DNA from: Gorsachius magnificus
Lineage: Eukaryota; Chordata; Aves; Pelecaniformes; Ardeidae
Reading direction: 5' to 3'
Length of the DNA: 64,000 bases
NCBI GenBank assembly: GCA_034008185.1
Contig: CM067081.1
Location: forward strand, 108,447,265-108,511,264
The notes below the pieces were generated by a model. That model saw only the letters and a list, made by a program, of their open reading frames with translations. It had not been told where the DNA came from and ran no database searches. Each line of letters begins with the position of its first letter. The stretch's first letter is position 1. Made by a program: the position numbers and the translations under genes. Of the stretch, positions 10,224 to 24,412 are shown one piece after another.

Positions 10224-13200
10224 AAAAAAATAATACTAGGTCAACAAAAAATAAATTTACTTTTTTTTTTTTTCCCCTGAGCATCAAGAGCAGAAAGATT
10301 AGCACATAAAATCTTGTATTGGAAAAAAAGACATCAAATTCAGTACATATTTTTTTCTGATCAGCAACTCCATCCTTACTTACATGGTATATTTGATATT
10401 TTCTTAAAATGAAATTTGCTGAACAGGATCTATTCCCAACCAAGTTTCTTGTTAAATTATGTTTAGTTAGCTTATCCCATAATTTGCAGAAAGGAAAAAT
10501 AAACTAAAGAAATGGGAAAGAGTTTTTTAATAATCATTTTTTTTTCTTTTCATACTAATATTATGCATTACAGTTTAGCAAGCATGAAAAATGTCTGTTC
10601 ATGCAAAATAACTTTCTTCTTGGAATGCATTTGGTTTCTTTTTTTCTGGAATACAGAACCAAATAGTTTCAGTACTGAAATAAAACTGCTGCATAATTTA
10701 ATAACAACCCATTAGAACCATCAACCATGAGAGAGGGACCATTTAGTGAGTAACCTAAAGAAACTAAGGCATCTGCAGAATATGAACATTGCCAGAGAAA
10801 AGACAGAAGGATATTAATTTTTATTACTTGATAGTGAGGTGGTCATCCTTTGGACTGAGGCTTTTCTCCTAGCACTAAGCCAAACTGTGATTCTTTAGGA
10901 GACAAAGTGATTTAAGAAGAGGAAGTAAGTATAACTTATATGGCATATGACAAGAAATAAAAAAAAAAAAGACTTGAAAGTGAAAAAGATCTTTAAAAGT
11001 AGAAAATACAATTTTTAATATGAACAGTGACTAAAATGTTGTCTATGAAACAATTTTTATTTTTTATAAAAATTATAGCAAATTCAATGGAAACAGAAAG
11101 TATTAGGCCAGTGAGTCTACAACGTTAAGTACCTTCATAGACCCATAGTAGAAACACTAGTGATAGAAATGTCTCTATTGTGTAATGATCCACCCTCCTT
11201 GTTCTTGAAAGACAGTATATTTTCTTCACCAATAAGTTGTAAATTCAAATATTAAGGTTTAAAAAAGCAGTGGCATTTTGTTATCTGCATCTGACACCTA
11301 GATTTTTTAGGTTTCAGTGGTTGTTTATTTTTTCTCTCCTGCAACATGTCTACTTCTTTCATCTGCCTTTTGTACAAAGACCTTTTATTTATCCATTTTC
11401 CAAATTTAATTTTAAACTGTGGGATGTAGTCACTTTTCTTCAGTGCTACTGACTAGAATTTGAAATTTTCTTCCTTAGACTAATTCATCTCTAAGAGTTA
11501 AACAAAGAACACAGGCTTTTATAAAGTTTTTTTCCCTCAGAGCCAGTTGTAGCAAGTGGCATAAGTTACAGTAATAATTGTGCATCAGGAATCAAAACTA
11601 TTATTTTAAAACTGGAAGTTAGCTAAAATAAATAATAAAAAAAAAACCAACTCAGTTTTAATTAGGACTCTGAGAGTACTCTTACATGATTTTATGATGG
11701 TCAGGAAGTCATATATATATATATAGTAAAGCTAAATACATTATGTGATAAGGATGCTATGGCTCCCATCTACATTCTCTCCCTTAAATGTAAAGCTGGA
11801 ATTGCAACTAACAGTGGTCCTCTAAAAGAAAGCAGATGGCAGAGACTCCAAGCTTGATTCCCTCAGAAGTCTGCCATACAAAGGTTAGATATAGAACAGA
11901 GGATGGTAGTATGTCTCTGCAGGTGACATTTTTCTGTAAGGCATCCTTACATATGCTGGCCAGGTGACAAGTGCTCCAAAATTACAATTTCTTCCAAGAA
12001 AAAATATGCTCTTTCTTAGGCTGATACAGATGTCAAAAAGCAGTCATCATAAATATAGAGAGGTTATCTAGATTTTTTTTGGTATCTTTCTGTCAAAAAA
12101 AATTGCAGCCATTCCCACTTTAATGTTTGGGTTTATGTTAGTCCTGAAACAATTTTTATTAGTTTATTCTAAAATAAAGCCGATTCTGAACTTCTGTGTC
12201 TCTGGACAGGTAGAAATTGATATTTCACTTTACTAGGATACTATAATGTGTTATTTCACTTGAGGTAACATATTTTCTTTTATAGTTATTTGCAACTCAG
12301 AAATCATTTCTTCATGTAAGCTTTCTTGGACAACCAACATGTTTTAATTGGCCAGATTATCAATAGTGGCACAGGATCTGAAAACTGATAGGAGTCTATA
12401 TATGAAAAATTATATTTTGATTATGGTTTTGATTTGTTTGTTTAAGGTTGAAAAGTAAACTACTGTAGGAATAGAAAGTTGAAAAGGAAGTTGCAGAGTA
12501 TGTCATGAGGAAGTAGTAATCATGAATAGTAATCAGGAGACTTTTCCTTAAAAATACTAATTTTTTAGAAGATACAATAAAATGTGAAAAGAAAACCTTC
12601 CTACACTGAATGGAACACATCAAACAGGAACTATGAAAATACAGAAAAAAGAAACTGAACATTTTATTGCATTTTTCAAATTGGCAGTTGTTCTCACTAG
12701 ATTTCATACCATCTTGCACAGACCAATATAAGAATAATATTCTCATCAGCTCACAGGAAAAGGCATTAAGATGAATCAGTATTGTGTGCTCTGCATGAAA
12801 CTTTACAAGGTACAAATCATTGAAGATGCATGGCCAAATCATAGTATTGTCTACAAAAAGGAAGATGTCTTAGTACAGACCTTGAAGACTTAAGTGAAAG
12901 TGGAGAAAATAGGCTCTCACCTGTGGAGAAAGGCTTCTGTGCCAGACCTGTGAAGCACTGAAGACAAAATAGGGAGATATGAACTGCCAGGACCCCTACT
13001 GTACCTCTTCTGTGAGATAACAAGAGACTTCACCCTCAAGATTTCTCGGTTGTGTAGCTTCCATAATCATTATGAATTAAGATTTCAAAAGGCATGTAGG
13101 GAATATGGCACCCAACTGCCATTGACTGTGAACAGCATCTAAGCTCTTTCAAAACCTCCACGTACTCACTACTCTGTAGCTAACAAAAAACAGCAATAAA

Positions 13201-16200
13201 TTAGCATGCTGTCGGGTTTTTTTTCCTCCATTTTAAGAGGTTGCCCAGGCATATTTTGTGAACTACATATACTCCTTTAGGCTGCAATGTTATTATTTCT
13301 TTGAAGTTGAAGGGATCTGACACTGTTTAATGTAAAAAAAAATGGACAGATCAGGAAGACAGTGAGGAGAACTTGTTCCAATTTATGCTTTCCACTGCTT
13401 ATTTAAAACCACAACAATAACCAAAACTCCTATTTCCCACTGGAAAGCCACAGTCTGGTTTATGGTACTTTGTTCTTCCAGTTTCAAAGTTGTCTTGAGG
13501 ACACATTGCGCTGTGACAAATCAAATTGAGTTGTATTCCTTGTACTCTGCCAAGCAGTATTAGAGAAGATAATGCTAAGTGACTCCAACAACCTGTGAAA
13601 ATGTCACAAAGAGATAGAGCTCAGAAGATCACACAATATTCTCTTCAAAATTTAAAAAGGATTCTGCATAAAATGTACTTTTCCCCAAAGCTTTACAAAG
13701 TGTAGGACTTCCTTTCTATTCACTGTATTAAAACTGTAAAGAACAACATGTGACTGTAATGCCAGGAAATGAAATGCATGGAATCAAAATCATATTCCTG
13801 TTGCTCTGGCTCAAGCATTAAGTATTCCTGATCAAAATCTCACATACTGAAGGCATTCTCATACATTAATATCCTACCCTTGAGTTCCTAGGAAGTAACA
13901 TAAAGGCTTTTCCACATTTGTGATGCAACTAACTGGTGTGGAACAAAAGGCAAATCTTGTTCTAAATAATGTGGGACTTCTTGGATCTCAATGTAAAGAA
14001 GCAGTACTTTATATATTTCAGCAGTTCTTTCGATGTCTTTAATCTTGCAAATATGCATAACTCAGTCTGGTTTGTGTATTGTTCAGGAAAAGAGGTGTAG
14101 TCTAATGTGCAATTTAATTTCCATCTGGATCTACTGCATATAAATAAATATTTTTAAATATCAGAGTAAGACCCCAAAACAACATAGGAGAGATGAAAGA
14201 TTTCTCCCTGATAAGCTTTTCAGACAGGTAAGTGAAAATATCTTTGGAAAGTTTGGAAAGGAAGAAGCAACATTTAATTTCATAGTAGTGTGCTAAAAAA
14301 TTACGTGCAATTAACAAATGCTTTCCTTGAGTTTTTTAACCTTACTTACAGTTCATTTAAGAGACTGTATCAATAACAGACATCACAATAAAACATAAGT
14401 AGGGTTGCTTACATGAATTATATTGTTATTGGTTTATATTTATGCAGCTATTTTCCCCCATTAATATTTCAGTGAAAAAGTCATGCTTGAGATGGTAGAA
14501 AATTAGCTTCAAATTGAACCTACACTGAATACGCTAGCTGTCAGTGGGTTTAATAAGATTAGAGAGAAATAATCTGTGCTATTCCAGAGCTGAATTTGAG
14601 TCAGTGGAAAACTTTCTCCTAAATTCTGCCAAGTTAACACATCCATCCTGGCAGCATCAATCCATTGTACTGCTCCTATACATAACTAATATTAGTGAGT
14701 TGGCAAACATTTTCATACCGATTTCAGGGGACAGCCATGCAATATTATTCTAATACATTGATGAATACCAAATAATATCCATCTGAATTAATTTTAAGCC
14801 TCAAAGCTAAAAAACAATAAAACACAACTTAGAGTTGTCAAGTCACAATCATTAGGAAAACATTAAAGATATGTGGGCTTCAGAGTAAAGTCTTCTAGGG
14901 GATGTCTTAAGACTTCATTACAGTACAGATTGAAAATTACCTGGAAAAATAAAAAAGTATACCACATCTCTGGCTTCAAAAAAGTGTGAATCACGACTGA
15001 GGAGTAAAGATAAGCACATAGCTTAGTTTGTGGTTAAGTCTATAAAATAATTTCACTAGAATATTAAAACATCGTTTTCACCTCTTCACACAATAAGAAA
15101 TCAATTGGTTTCCTCCATGCAGCTTATATAAAGTACATTAGTCTAAAATCTCTTTATAGAAGTCAAAAAAATAGGTCAAAATTATTCTTTTAAAGAAAAT
15201 AATCAGTACTTGAAATCTGAACCTATAAACATACTTCAGCTTATTTTGAAATATACTTATCAAATTAAATAAGTGCTTCACAACAAAAACCATTTTCCAT
15301 ACATGAGCATCATGAATATTATTGTTCCAAACTGAGCCCATGTCTAGCGCACTTACTCCGCCCTTTTATATATATACGTATTGTCTTTGGTTGTAAATGT
15401 TCAGTAGATATAGCCCATTGTAAATGTTCAGCCAGTTTTTCCTCAACAATTTCTCAAGTATCTAGTACCAATGTAACTCCAGTTTGGATTTTGCAATAGG
15501 ATTTCATATTTAAATTCATTCTTCCACAGTTCATACATGTGGCTAAAAATCTTCAACACTTTTCATGATAATTGTTTAGACGGAGAAAATAATGTTAATT
15601 ATTTCAAAAAATTCTTATAAAGTGTAAGCCACTAGTTAATTGTATTTTTCATCACAAACTCACCAGTGATTCCAAAGTGATTTGCAGATTGTCAGTGTGT
15701 TTGTATCTACTCTGAAATTTGAAACAATCATTAAAGTTTACAACGTGAATGCCTTCCTCTTAACCATGTTGTGCATTCTGGTTGGTAATTCCTTGTATTT
15801 CACAGACATAATTCTTTCTTTCAAGCAAGAATTTCTCATTTTCATCTTCTGTTTTGAAAATGAAATGCTTTTATGTTGTGTGGGGTAAATAAAAAATACA
15901 AGCAAATGTAAAGATTAGAGAGAATTAAGCACCGACTTCCGTTTTGACTGATATTTTGTTCAGTGATTTCAGACAAGTTTAAGACTATGAAAAAAAGACC
16001 ATCAAACCAGAACAGTTGCAAATACATTAAATAAGTTTTTTTCAAAAGACTACTATTATTATGGCTATTTTCATTCAATACACATTTCATATTTGAAGTA
16101 TCTTTTGTGAAAAAAGCCAAGAAATTTATAGATTTTAATATAATGGTTTTCCATTAGATTCTAAGTAGCAAAGGGTGAACTGTTGAACTTAATCTTTGTT

Positions 16201-16570
16201 ACAATTACTTAGAGAAAAAAACCCTGTCATTTTAACTATATCTAGTCCCTTATTTTTGGCATTCTAACTATGTGTTTATAAATAAGACTTTATATGTCAT
16301 ACTGTATTCTGTAACATCAATTTTTAGAATAATAATAATAAAAACCCTATCAGAAAACCAATTACAACTGCACATCAAATGCTGGGAATTTTCATTTCAT
16401 AATATGTAAGGCAGACTATCAGTTATTTACATGTTTACTTATTGTTAATTGAGTTAAAATTGTACATCTTCTTTAACATGTATTCAGAAATATTATATCC
16501 TACTTCTTATATCTTTTCAATCTTTTTTCAAGCTTTTTATATATTTGTAGCTAAAAGGAAATTCTTTTTT
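10224..16570. other. AT-rich DNA, nothing recognised
   Basis: About 6.3 kb of low-GC sequence with A/T runs and an (AT)n tract at 11711-11725. A minus-strand open frame of 148 codons (12842-12396) is rich in F, S, Y, L and N, has no domain or splice context, and is judged a chance frame. No transposon was recognised. Confidence 0.5.
11711..11725. repeat. (AT)n microsatellite
   Basis: Uninterrupted alternating AT for 15 bp. Confidence 0.9.
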
Positions 16571-16575
16571 AATGT
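16571..16575 (+). repeat. Target-site duplication, left copy (AATGT)
   Basis: aatgt immediately before the LTR start; the same five bases follow the LTR end at 17164-17168. Confidence 0.85.
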
Positions 16576-16850
16576 TGTGCTGGTCTTGCTGGGCTAAAGT
16601 TAACTTTCTTCACCGTAGCTGCTATGGGGCTATGATTTGGATTTGTGCTGAAAACAGTGTTGATAACACAGAGATATTTTTGTTATTGCTGAGCAGGGCT
16701 CACACAGAGTCAAGGCCTTTTCTGCCTCTCACCCCACCCCACCAGTGAGTAGGCTGGGGGTGCACAAGAAGCTGGGAGGGGACACAGCTGGGATGGCTGA
16801 CCCCAACTGACCAAAGGGTTATTCCATACCATATGATGTCATGCTCAGCA

Positions 16851-16858
16851 ATATAAAG
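16851..16858 (+). promoter_or_regulatory. LTR TATA box
   Basis: atataaag followed by a G-rich stretch, 183 bp upstream of the ATTAAA signal in the same LTR. Confidence 0.6.
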
Positions 16859-17033
16859 CTGGGGGAAGAAGGAAGGGAGGACGTTTGGAGCGATGGCATT
16901 TGTCTTCCCAAGTCACCATTACATGTGATGGAACCCTGCTTTCCTTGAGATGGCTGAACACCTGCCTGCCCATGGTAAGCAGTGAATGAATTCCTTGCTT
17001 TGTTTGCTTGTGTGCGTGGCTTTTTCTTTCCTT

Positions 17034-17039
17034 ATTAAA
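17034..17039 (+). promoter_or_regulatory. LTR polyadenylation signal ATTAAA
   Basis: attaaa just after the pyrimidine-rich ctttttctttcctt run and before U5-like sequence. Confidence 0.55.
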
Positions 17040-17163
17040 CTGTCTCTATCTCAACCAACAAGTGTTCCAAATTTTACTCTTCCGATTCTCTTGCATCCCA
17101 CTGAGGAAAAGTGAGTAAGCAGCTGTGTGGTGCTTAGTTGCTGGGTGAGGTTAAACCATGACA

Positions 17164-17168
17164 AATGT
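17164..17168 (+). repeat. Target-site duplication, right copy (AATGT)
   Basis: Matches 16571-16575 exactly and abuts the terminal CA of the LTR. Confidence 0.85.
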
Positions 17169-18690
17169 GATGGTGACTAAAACTGGTAAAGATTGATGTT
17201 CAACGTCTTGTCAATATGAAGATATTTCCTTGTTATTTTTAGTAAGTAGAATTTCCTTTTTATTAGCCTATTAATTAACCTACAGCTTCTACCAAGGGAA
17301 AAATTCTATTCACTTCTCTTGACAGAGAGATAATTTCATCCACAAATTTCCAGTGAGACCTTGAGAAATTTAGGCTAAAGATGAGTGGCAGCTAAAAGGC
17401 ATGTAACATAATGTAAAATTTCACATATCATTAACTGGTATATTAACATTTATCATTCATTTCATATATCATTAGCTTAATATACTCCAGTATTCCGTTT
17501 TAAAAATTAATAACATTATTAAAGAAAGTGTTTTCATCTCCTCTTTTCTTTTATCATACTCAGGAAACCATTATCTCTGAGCACAAACATTTTCTAGGCC
17601 AGTACTTTGTATGTTATCTTTTCAGACTCTTATAAGCAGCAACAAATTAAACCTGAAGTACAGAGATCTAGGAAAATAAGAAGTTGGACAGTGACAACTG
17701 GTCTCTTTTCTCCATTCTATCCATACAAAACATACAAATAAATGTTATACACATTCACTAATTACATGATTAGAATAAAATGTCAAGTTATCAAGCCTGG
17801 GACAGTTGTATTTTATGATAAATATAATGTGTGTATAATAAGATTGCTTTTAAGAACTGCAGTGATCTCAGTAGGCTCATTAGATTCAGAAAAAATGTCA
17901 AACCTCATAGCTTGCCATAGTGCAATAGTTGTATGGATATAATATTAATTCACAAAAAATAAGTGAACTTTGTTAACAGAACATTTTAAAACAAGTAGAA
18001 AGTAATGTAAGCACTGTAGATTGCATTCTCTTACAGAGCAGCCTTGCATTGCAGGCACCCACAAACGTGTGGTAAATTTGTTAACTTTCTGTGTTACAAT
18101 GCATAGATCCACAGAATGAGTGAGTTTTTCATTTGGCCCAATGGAAAATAAGTTTGATTTTTACCTCAGGAATATAACTATATAACTACATATAAAATTT
18201 TGTGTTGTTATTGATGCTTTTCTTTTTACTCATTCAAAGCAAATTGCTCTGACAATGAACAGTGTACTGACAATCAGTGGAAATTTTTTCAATGTTTAGC
18301 TATTCTTACTATCAGAAATGATGGTGTAGTCAGCTCTTTAGAACCTACAGCAGAATTCCTACTTCCTTTGTGGCAACTCAAACCTCTTGTAGTCAACATG
18401 ACTGCTTGTGAATCTACGCGTAGGTACCTGCCTTTCCCGGAAGGTGACTGCAGGTTCTGAAAATTCCTAGAAGACAAAGACTTATGCAATATCTTCAGGA
18501 ACAAGTTAGGGAACACAGTCATGACAAAAATACTATGGGCTGGCTGCAAATATTGTATAGTGCCACCACGCTATTGTTCACAGTTCATTGTGCTACTATA
18601 CTTTTCTCCTTACAATACTTCATCCCATTTTTTTCCCAAGCCATTTCACCAGCTGTTTTGAATTCTAATCCCCTGCTTCAGTGTATTTTC
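17169..18690. other. AT-rich DNA, nothing recognised
   Basis: Low-GC sequence with no recognised repeat or exon. Confidence 0.5.
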
Positions 18691-18697
18691 AAACCTT

Positions 18698-18750
18698 CTC
18701 AGCTTGGTGTCATCTGTAAATTGAGCAAACGTTGTCTCTCTCTTTCCTTT
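18698..18750 (-). mobile_element. Possible ancient CR1 fragment, minus strand
   Basis: The phrase cagcttggtgtcatctgtaa is the usual minus-strand reading of the CR1 RT motif C region (the 'ADD' block reads as ...tcatc.gcaaa...). Only about 50 bp is recognisable. Confidence 0.3.
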
Positions 18751-18784
18751 TCCTGACTAGTCAGAGTTATCAACTGCAGCAAAG

Positions 18785-18930
18785 AGTCAAGCTAGGCATT
18801 AGAGACACAAGGAAACTGTGGAGTAGGATGGTTGGAGACTGAATAGAGTCTCTGTCACTGGAGGTCTTTTAAAAACAGATTAGAGAAATACCAGTTAGGA
18901 ATGAGCACAGATGGTCATGCTTTCAGACAA
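18785..18930 (+). mobile_element. Ancient CR1-type LINE 3' fragment
   Basis: Contains an eroded form of the RT C-terminal block: gagtctctgtcactggaggt, then cttttaaaaacagattagag. This corresponds to the '(W)NRLP...ES.SLE.FK' segment seen in the intact copies. It is much more diverged than any other copy here, consistent with a CR1 lineage older than the avian radiation. Confidence 0.5.
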
Positions 18931-21900
18931 TTTTAGGTGGCTATACGCATTCTTGTAGTCCCTTTTAGTCTTACCTTCTGTCATTTTATAACATCCTACA
19001 CAAATGCTTGAATATACAATCTAGGCTTTGAAAGCAATCATGGTGTACCATTGCATGCGTAGCTTGCTAAATTAATCAAGTGTGAGAAAATGATAAGAAA
19101 TGTTATGTTCACTTGGAAGAAATTACAGATTGGATCTCCAGGAAGGCTGGCACAGTCTGAAATCATACATTCCAATGCAAAAAGAAAAATTCTGCAATGC
19201 CTTTAAGCCAGTAGATTTGTAAATCTACTTCACAAATAAATTTCATGTAATTGTTAGGAATTTTCACAAGTTTTTTATTGATTGAAGAAACAGAACATTT
19301 CTTTTAATGAACCCAAACTTATTTTGATACCTATTTTTGATGATAAAGCACCAAACAATCTCCTGGCAACCTAATGTTTGTGTGAATGCCAAGTCTCCAT
19401 CTATCACAAATGAGGTAATCTATTTTTCCACCACTAACGGGCTATATCATCTGACAAAAAATATTTGTACATGTCTAATTAGTTATGGAAAATGACCAAA
19501 AGCTACAATAATTGAGCTATCATCTGGTGTGAGTGTATAGGGGCATATCTAATAATATATTCGCCTTTTCTGTATGCGGTTTAAGAAAGGTTGTGCCAGC
19601 CTTTCTACATGTTCAGAGAGGACAGATGCAAAAAAGCTCAATGTAAGAAAAAGAAAGTCTTTTGGTCCTTTCTAACATAGTTGCTGCATACAAGTAATTA
19701 GAAGGTTGTACAGTCTGACACAAGTGGGTACAGAATATACAGAGAGAACTAGTTTTTATTTTATTTATGCAGTCCTAACACTATGCATATTCCAGACTTT
19801 CACTCATTGAGAAGTCCTACTGATACAGCATATACAGCAAAAGCATGTAACTGAGGCCCAAGTGCATCTATAAAAAAATCTAATAGATTTTAGGTAGCTG
19901 TCAGACACATTATTTGTCCTAAATTATCACAAACCCTACTCATGCATCTAATCTTTATTTAGGAAAGTACATTTTAGTACATAAAAACATAAGGGAGTCC
20001 AACTTCATGACTACTTATGGCAAAAAATTTCCCAGTGGCTCTGAAATTGCATTAAGATCTGTTCATTTAACTGCTTTCATGTAGACATTTTATTAAGAAC
20101 AAATTTCCTTAATGTGTTATGTTTCAAACACAAAGTCTCTGATATTATACAAACAATTGAATAAGCATGAATTATCCTTTCTGATTTCAATTGACTGATT
20201 TTTCTAAACCTTAGGGTGCATTATTTCATTCTTCACTGGAGTTTAAACTATGTAATTTCTGACTGTGTATATGAAAACACACAGGCATTATCACATTGTT
20301 GAAATAAAGGGATAACTTCAATGGTGTCTGAATGCTCTTAATATAATTTGACTTTCACTATATAAAAAACAATTTTTGCCAAACAGCATTACATTTCTTC
20401 TAATGTGATTTTTGAATAGTAGCAGCCCACTGGTACCACACAAAATGCATCTCTCAACTTTCAGTGTGCAAACAGTATTGGTTTCATTTCAAAATGGGAG
20501 GCACCTTTGCATTCATTTTCGGTAACTTCCTGTTCGCTAGGACTGGAACATGGCTGTGTAACAAGCTTGCTAGCTAGTCATTAATTCCTGATCCCACAAA
20601 TGCTGGAAAAACACTTGGTAGCTGACACATTGTAACCATCTGAGTGCCACACCTAGATAAAAAGAGATGGAGTAAACACACAGGTGACTGGAGTCAAGGA
20701 AGAAGGAGTTGCAGCAGGGCTTTCCCACAAAATCAGGATTTTTCTCTCCCTTGCTCTCCAGACTTTGCTGTTGTCCTGTTGCCAACTTTTTCTGTGACAG
20801 TGAAATTAACACGACAAAAGCAGGAGAAAAAAAACCTCTAAGCAACTGCATTTGATGCTTAATTAGAAAGATAGAGCAATTAGAAGTTTTAGAAACTTTC
20901 CTTAATTATATGTTTATACGTACACTCACAGTCACATGCAATGTATAGTAAAGAAGATCCAGTTTGTTTAATAGACACCTAACACACATTTGGGGAAATA
21001 ATGAAATGCAACTGTCAGAGATATGAGCATTTTTTTTTCCCCCAGTGTTGCCACCTCTCTATCCTTCTGCTGTCTTTTAAGCTATTTTCCATGTATTTGG
21101 CAAGGGTGGCTCATCAGACTTTCTCTTTTTCTCCAGCATTGTGCAGAAGCTGCTGATGGTACTATTTTTGGAAAATCTGTTTGAGTACATGCTGACTCAA
21201 TCCTGGACTAAATGCAGCACCTCCTACATTTTCTGTGCCAGGGAAAACACTGAACTTACACCTCATGCAAGAATAACAATAACCTTTCTTTTTTTAATAG
21301 GAACAGTTGCACATGCTTGTTTGTGTTTTGTTTCTCAATTCTTCTGATTTTTAAAATAACACTTTCTCTTTATTCCTGAAGTGCCTTTTTTAGGGCAAAG
21401 AATAAGATGTGTGAGATATTGATGATTTTATTTAAAAAAAACAAAACAAAACCAAAACCACCAAAACTGGAGTGAATATTGACGTTACTTTCTTCTTATA
21501 CCACAAAGTTGTAACATTTGTTTACTTTAATTTCACTAAACTCTTCCCAATTTCAAGCTTCCAGAAGAGCAGCCCCTAAACGTTATGGAGAAATTCTTTA
21601 AACCAGCCTTATGTTCAGCCCTAGTCCTCATTTTAGACAACCAGCTGTGATATCACTGGGATGAGTATAATCTCATCCATGGCAGCTTTTACACTGAGGA
21701 CAATGAAGTCTATCTCTGCCAGACCTCTATAGCATTCTGACTCTTTCTGAGTCTTGCACCCCCACTGTGCTACGTGTAGCAGCATATACATGCTAAGCCT
21801 GGCCCTGCAGCATACCAGAAGGGTGCAGACAGGAACCAGGAGTACACGGTACCTGTAGTGTAGCCTTCAGGCAGGGGTTTTATCCCAGCAGGTGACAGGC

Positions 21901-24396
21901 CACTAGAGTCACTGTTGATCTCACCTAATTTTGTTTGTAAGAGAAGACACAATTAACTCAGTCAGTGATCTAGCATCCACTTACAGGGATCATTAACCCA
22001 CCCTATTCTAGTTACCTTAGGATGTAAAGTACCATGTCCCCAAAATACTTTTCTTTTCCCTCTGTCCCCTTCCCTTCCCACCCAAAAAAATGAGACTAGA
22101 TAAATGTGTCAGACATATATTTGGGCAGATTAATATTAACATTTATTTTTCTTCTCCTTAACACGATGACTAATATGTTCCTCTGCACAAGGTGACAAAA
22201 GTTAGGTTCCTACTACCTCTATTTTTTTAGAAAATAATGGGAGCATTAAACTGTCCTGTAATTTGGCACAAATTCTTACCCTGATGAGCATGGTGTTTTT
22301 ATTAAATGGATCTTAACATTTAATCTAACTCATGTCACTATCAATTATCTATCAGTCTACAGATGTATATGTACATTTTGCAGCATAAAATCTGTCTATT
22401 TGCTTCACACAGCTAACCTTTACATCATTAGCAACTACTTCATTAGAAAAGGAGATTTTGTTGGTTTGAAGGTAGTTCCACTTAAGAGGTGCTGAAAAAC
22501 TTCAGGAGAAGCTTTTTCAGTTCCTGTTTATTGACACTGATCAAAACTCCTTGTGGTTTGCTTTTATGAATTCCCTGAATAGAATTAAACCTGCAGAAAC
22601 AGCTAATGTCGCATTACATCCCAGGATCTCTTGTGGGTTTTTTAGGGTTTTGTTGTTGTTTTGGTTTGGTTTTGTATTTATATTCTTTTTATTGTTTCAT
22701 GCATTTAGTCCACTCAAGAGAAATATATCCTTTCCAGCCGTATTTGTTTCTCCTATTTGTCCTTGCTCACTAGTAAATATTTCTCTTGCAGCATTTTCTG
22801 CAATGAACCTTTCACAGTGTTCTTTACATTAGCAAAATTACTTCTTATATTCATGTAGACATTTTCCAACTTGTCCCTGATCTCATGAATGTTTTTGATT
22901 CCCAAATTAAGCCAACATGATTTGCCAATTCCAGTGTGTAAAAAAAATTCATTTTGCACCTCTTACTACATTTTTTCTTTTAATCTATGTTGCTATATTG
23001 TTTTTATGACATCACCCAGAGATTTAACATCACTTACTTTCCCACATTCTACCTCACTGAGTGATTTCAACTCCTGTATTTGTTTCTCACTCCTCTCCAT
23101 TTTCTTCAGTGTTTTACATATTTAGATTGAAAATGAGTTCTTAAACAACTTAATAAGTAAAAAAGCTCATTTTGTCAAAAAGCAACATTTTTAGTATGGG
23201 AATAAACACTTTAACTGAAAATCATAAACAGTTCTTTTCTCTTTTTCAGCTGGAAGGTTCAAAAGTCTTCATATTATGTTTATACACATAACCAGTAGGA
23301 GAATTATCAAAGTGCCCACCAATGATCCTACCACATATGAAACATATGATAGTACATAATTTCCAGTCTCATTCATTATTGTTTTTATGAAGATAGTCTA
23401 TTTTTTGAGCAGATTGGAAACAATATGTAAACATATTTTACTTTTTTAGAATTAATCTCTATTTTCTATATAAATGTTTCCATGTATCCTTTCCAGTGCA
23501 TTTTATCAATACAATCAATTAAAGAGTTTATTCAAGATTAGCATAGTATCTGGGTCATCCTCATTTTTTTTTTTTTATCTAGAAGAATAGTTATATAGAT
23601 TGATGTCTGGATGCCTAGGCCTAGTATAATCAAGCAGTAGCAACTGCATGAGCATGAATTTTATTGAGATATGAACTCTGAAGCTTTATTACCAGCCAGT
23701 CATCACCAGTAGGTGATAAAATTCAAGTAACTCTGTAACTCAAGTAAGTCAAGAAAATCTTAAATTTCATTTTGTCAAGGTAGGGGATATCAGCTTGGCT
23801 GCGGTAGGAAAGTGAGGAAGAATCAGTTGCAATTTAGCCTCACTGATCTTTCAGCTCTTCATTCAGACTCAGCCTCTTTTTGCATTCTGATTCTTGCTGT
23901 ACTGTCTCTGGCCAAAGCATAAGATTAAAGGACATTAATGCATACAAAGTTATGTAGCTTTAACATCATACAAGCTAATACACTGACTGCTTTGCAGACT
24001 GAAAACTCTTCTTGTTCAGTGAAGAAGGAAGATGCCAAACTGTTCACAGGTCAATATTGGCTCCCCCTCTTTGTCTCAACATTTAGAAGGAAGGAGTGGG
24101 ATAACCTAATCACCTCCTGTGCTAACTGCCCCGTGTGTTGAGAGCACCAAAGAAGAAAGGAGAGGCAAAATTATGTAGTGCCATGCTTTGTTTCTCTAGG
24201 ATTAAGGCAATCCCTGTATTACATTCCCTGTTGAAGTAGTCATCTCATATGTGACTTCAGGTGACTTCAACTAGGTACTGGGTTAGAAACAAAAAAAATC
24301 GAGCGAGACTGGTTGTTGACAGTTCTGGCTGGCAATACTGAATTGAGCCTTCAGTACCGTATATTTACTTGCTTGACAAACAGTAGTATGTCATCC

Positions 24397-24412
24397 GGGG
24401 GGGGGGGGGGGG
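24397..24412 (+). repeat. G16 homopolymer followed by AGGGAG
   Basis: Sixteen consecutive G then agggag in an otherwise AT-rich region. It could form G-quadruplex structures and is prone to length errors in sequencing. Confidence 0.9.

Larger units (their letters stand above)
16576..17163 (+). mobile_element. Solo LTR, avian ERVL-like, plus orientation
   Basis: A 588-bp block starting TGTGCTGGTCTTGCTGGGC and ending GAGGTTAAACCATGACA, i.e. with canonical TG...CA ends. It is flanked by the perfect 5-bp duplication AATGT. It carries a TATA box (atataaag, 16851-16858) and an ATTAAA polyadenylation signal (17034-17039) in the right order. The end sequence and the 5-bp duplication match a widespread avian ERVL LTR type; the family assignment is from memory of such LTRs, not from a search. 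No internal retroviral sequence is present, so it arose by LTR-LTR recombination. Confidence 0.93.

Noticed and set aside
12396..12842. 148-codon minus-strand open frame, longest outside transposons
   Set aside because: Composition is AT-driven (F, S, Y, L, I and N rich) with no recognisable motif. It has no consistent splice sites or conserved-looking blocks.
21853..21924. 72-bp minus-strand exon-like segment (ATTAG acceptor with pyrimidine run, CAG|GTACC donor, frame with SGLSPAGIKPLPEGY)
   Set aside because: Too short to judge. Its phase (1-1) does not join directly with the exon candidate at 29.2 kb (which ends in phase 2), and the surrounding GC-richer block may be an old repeat.
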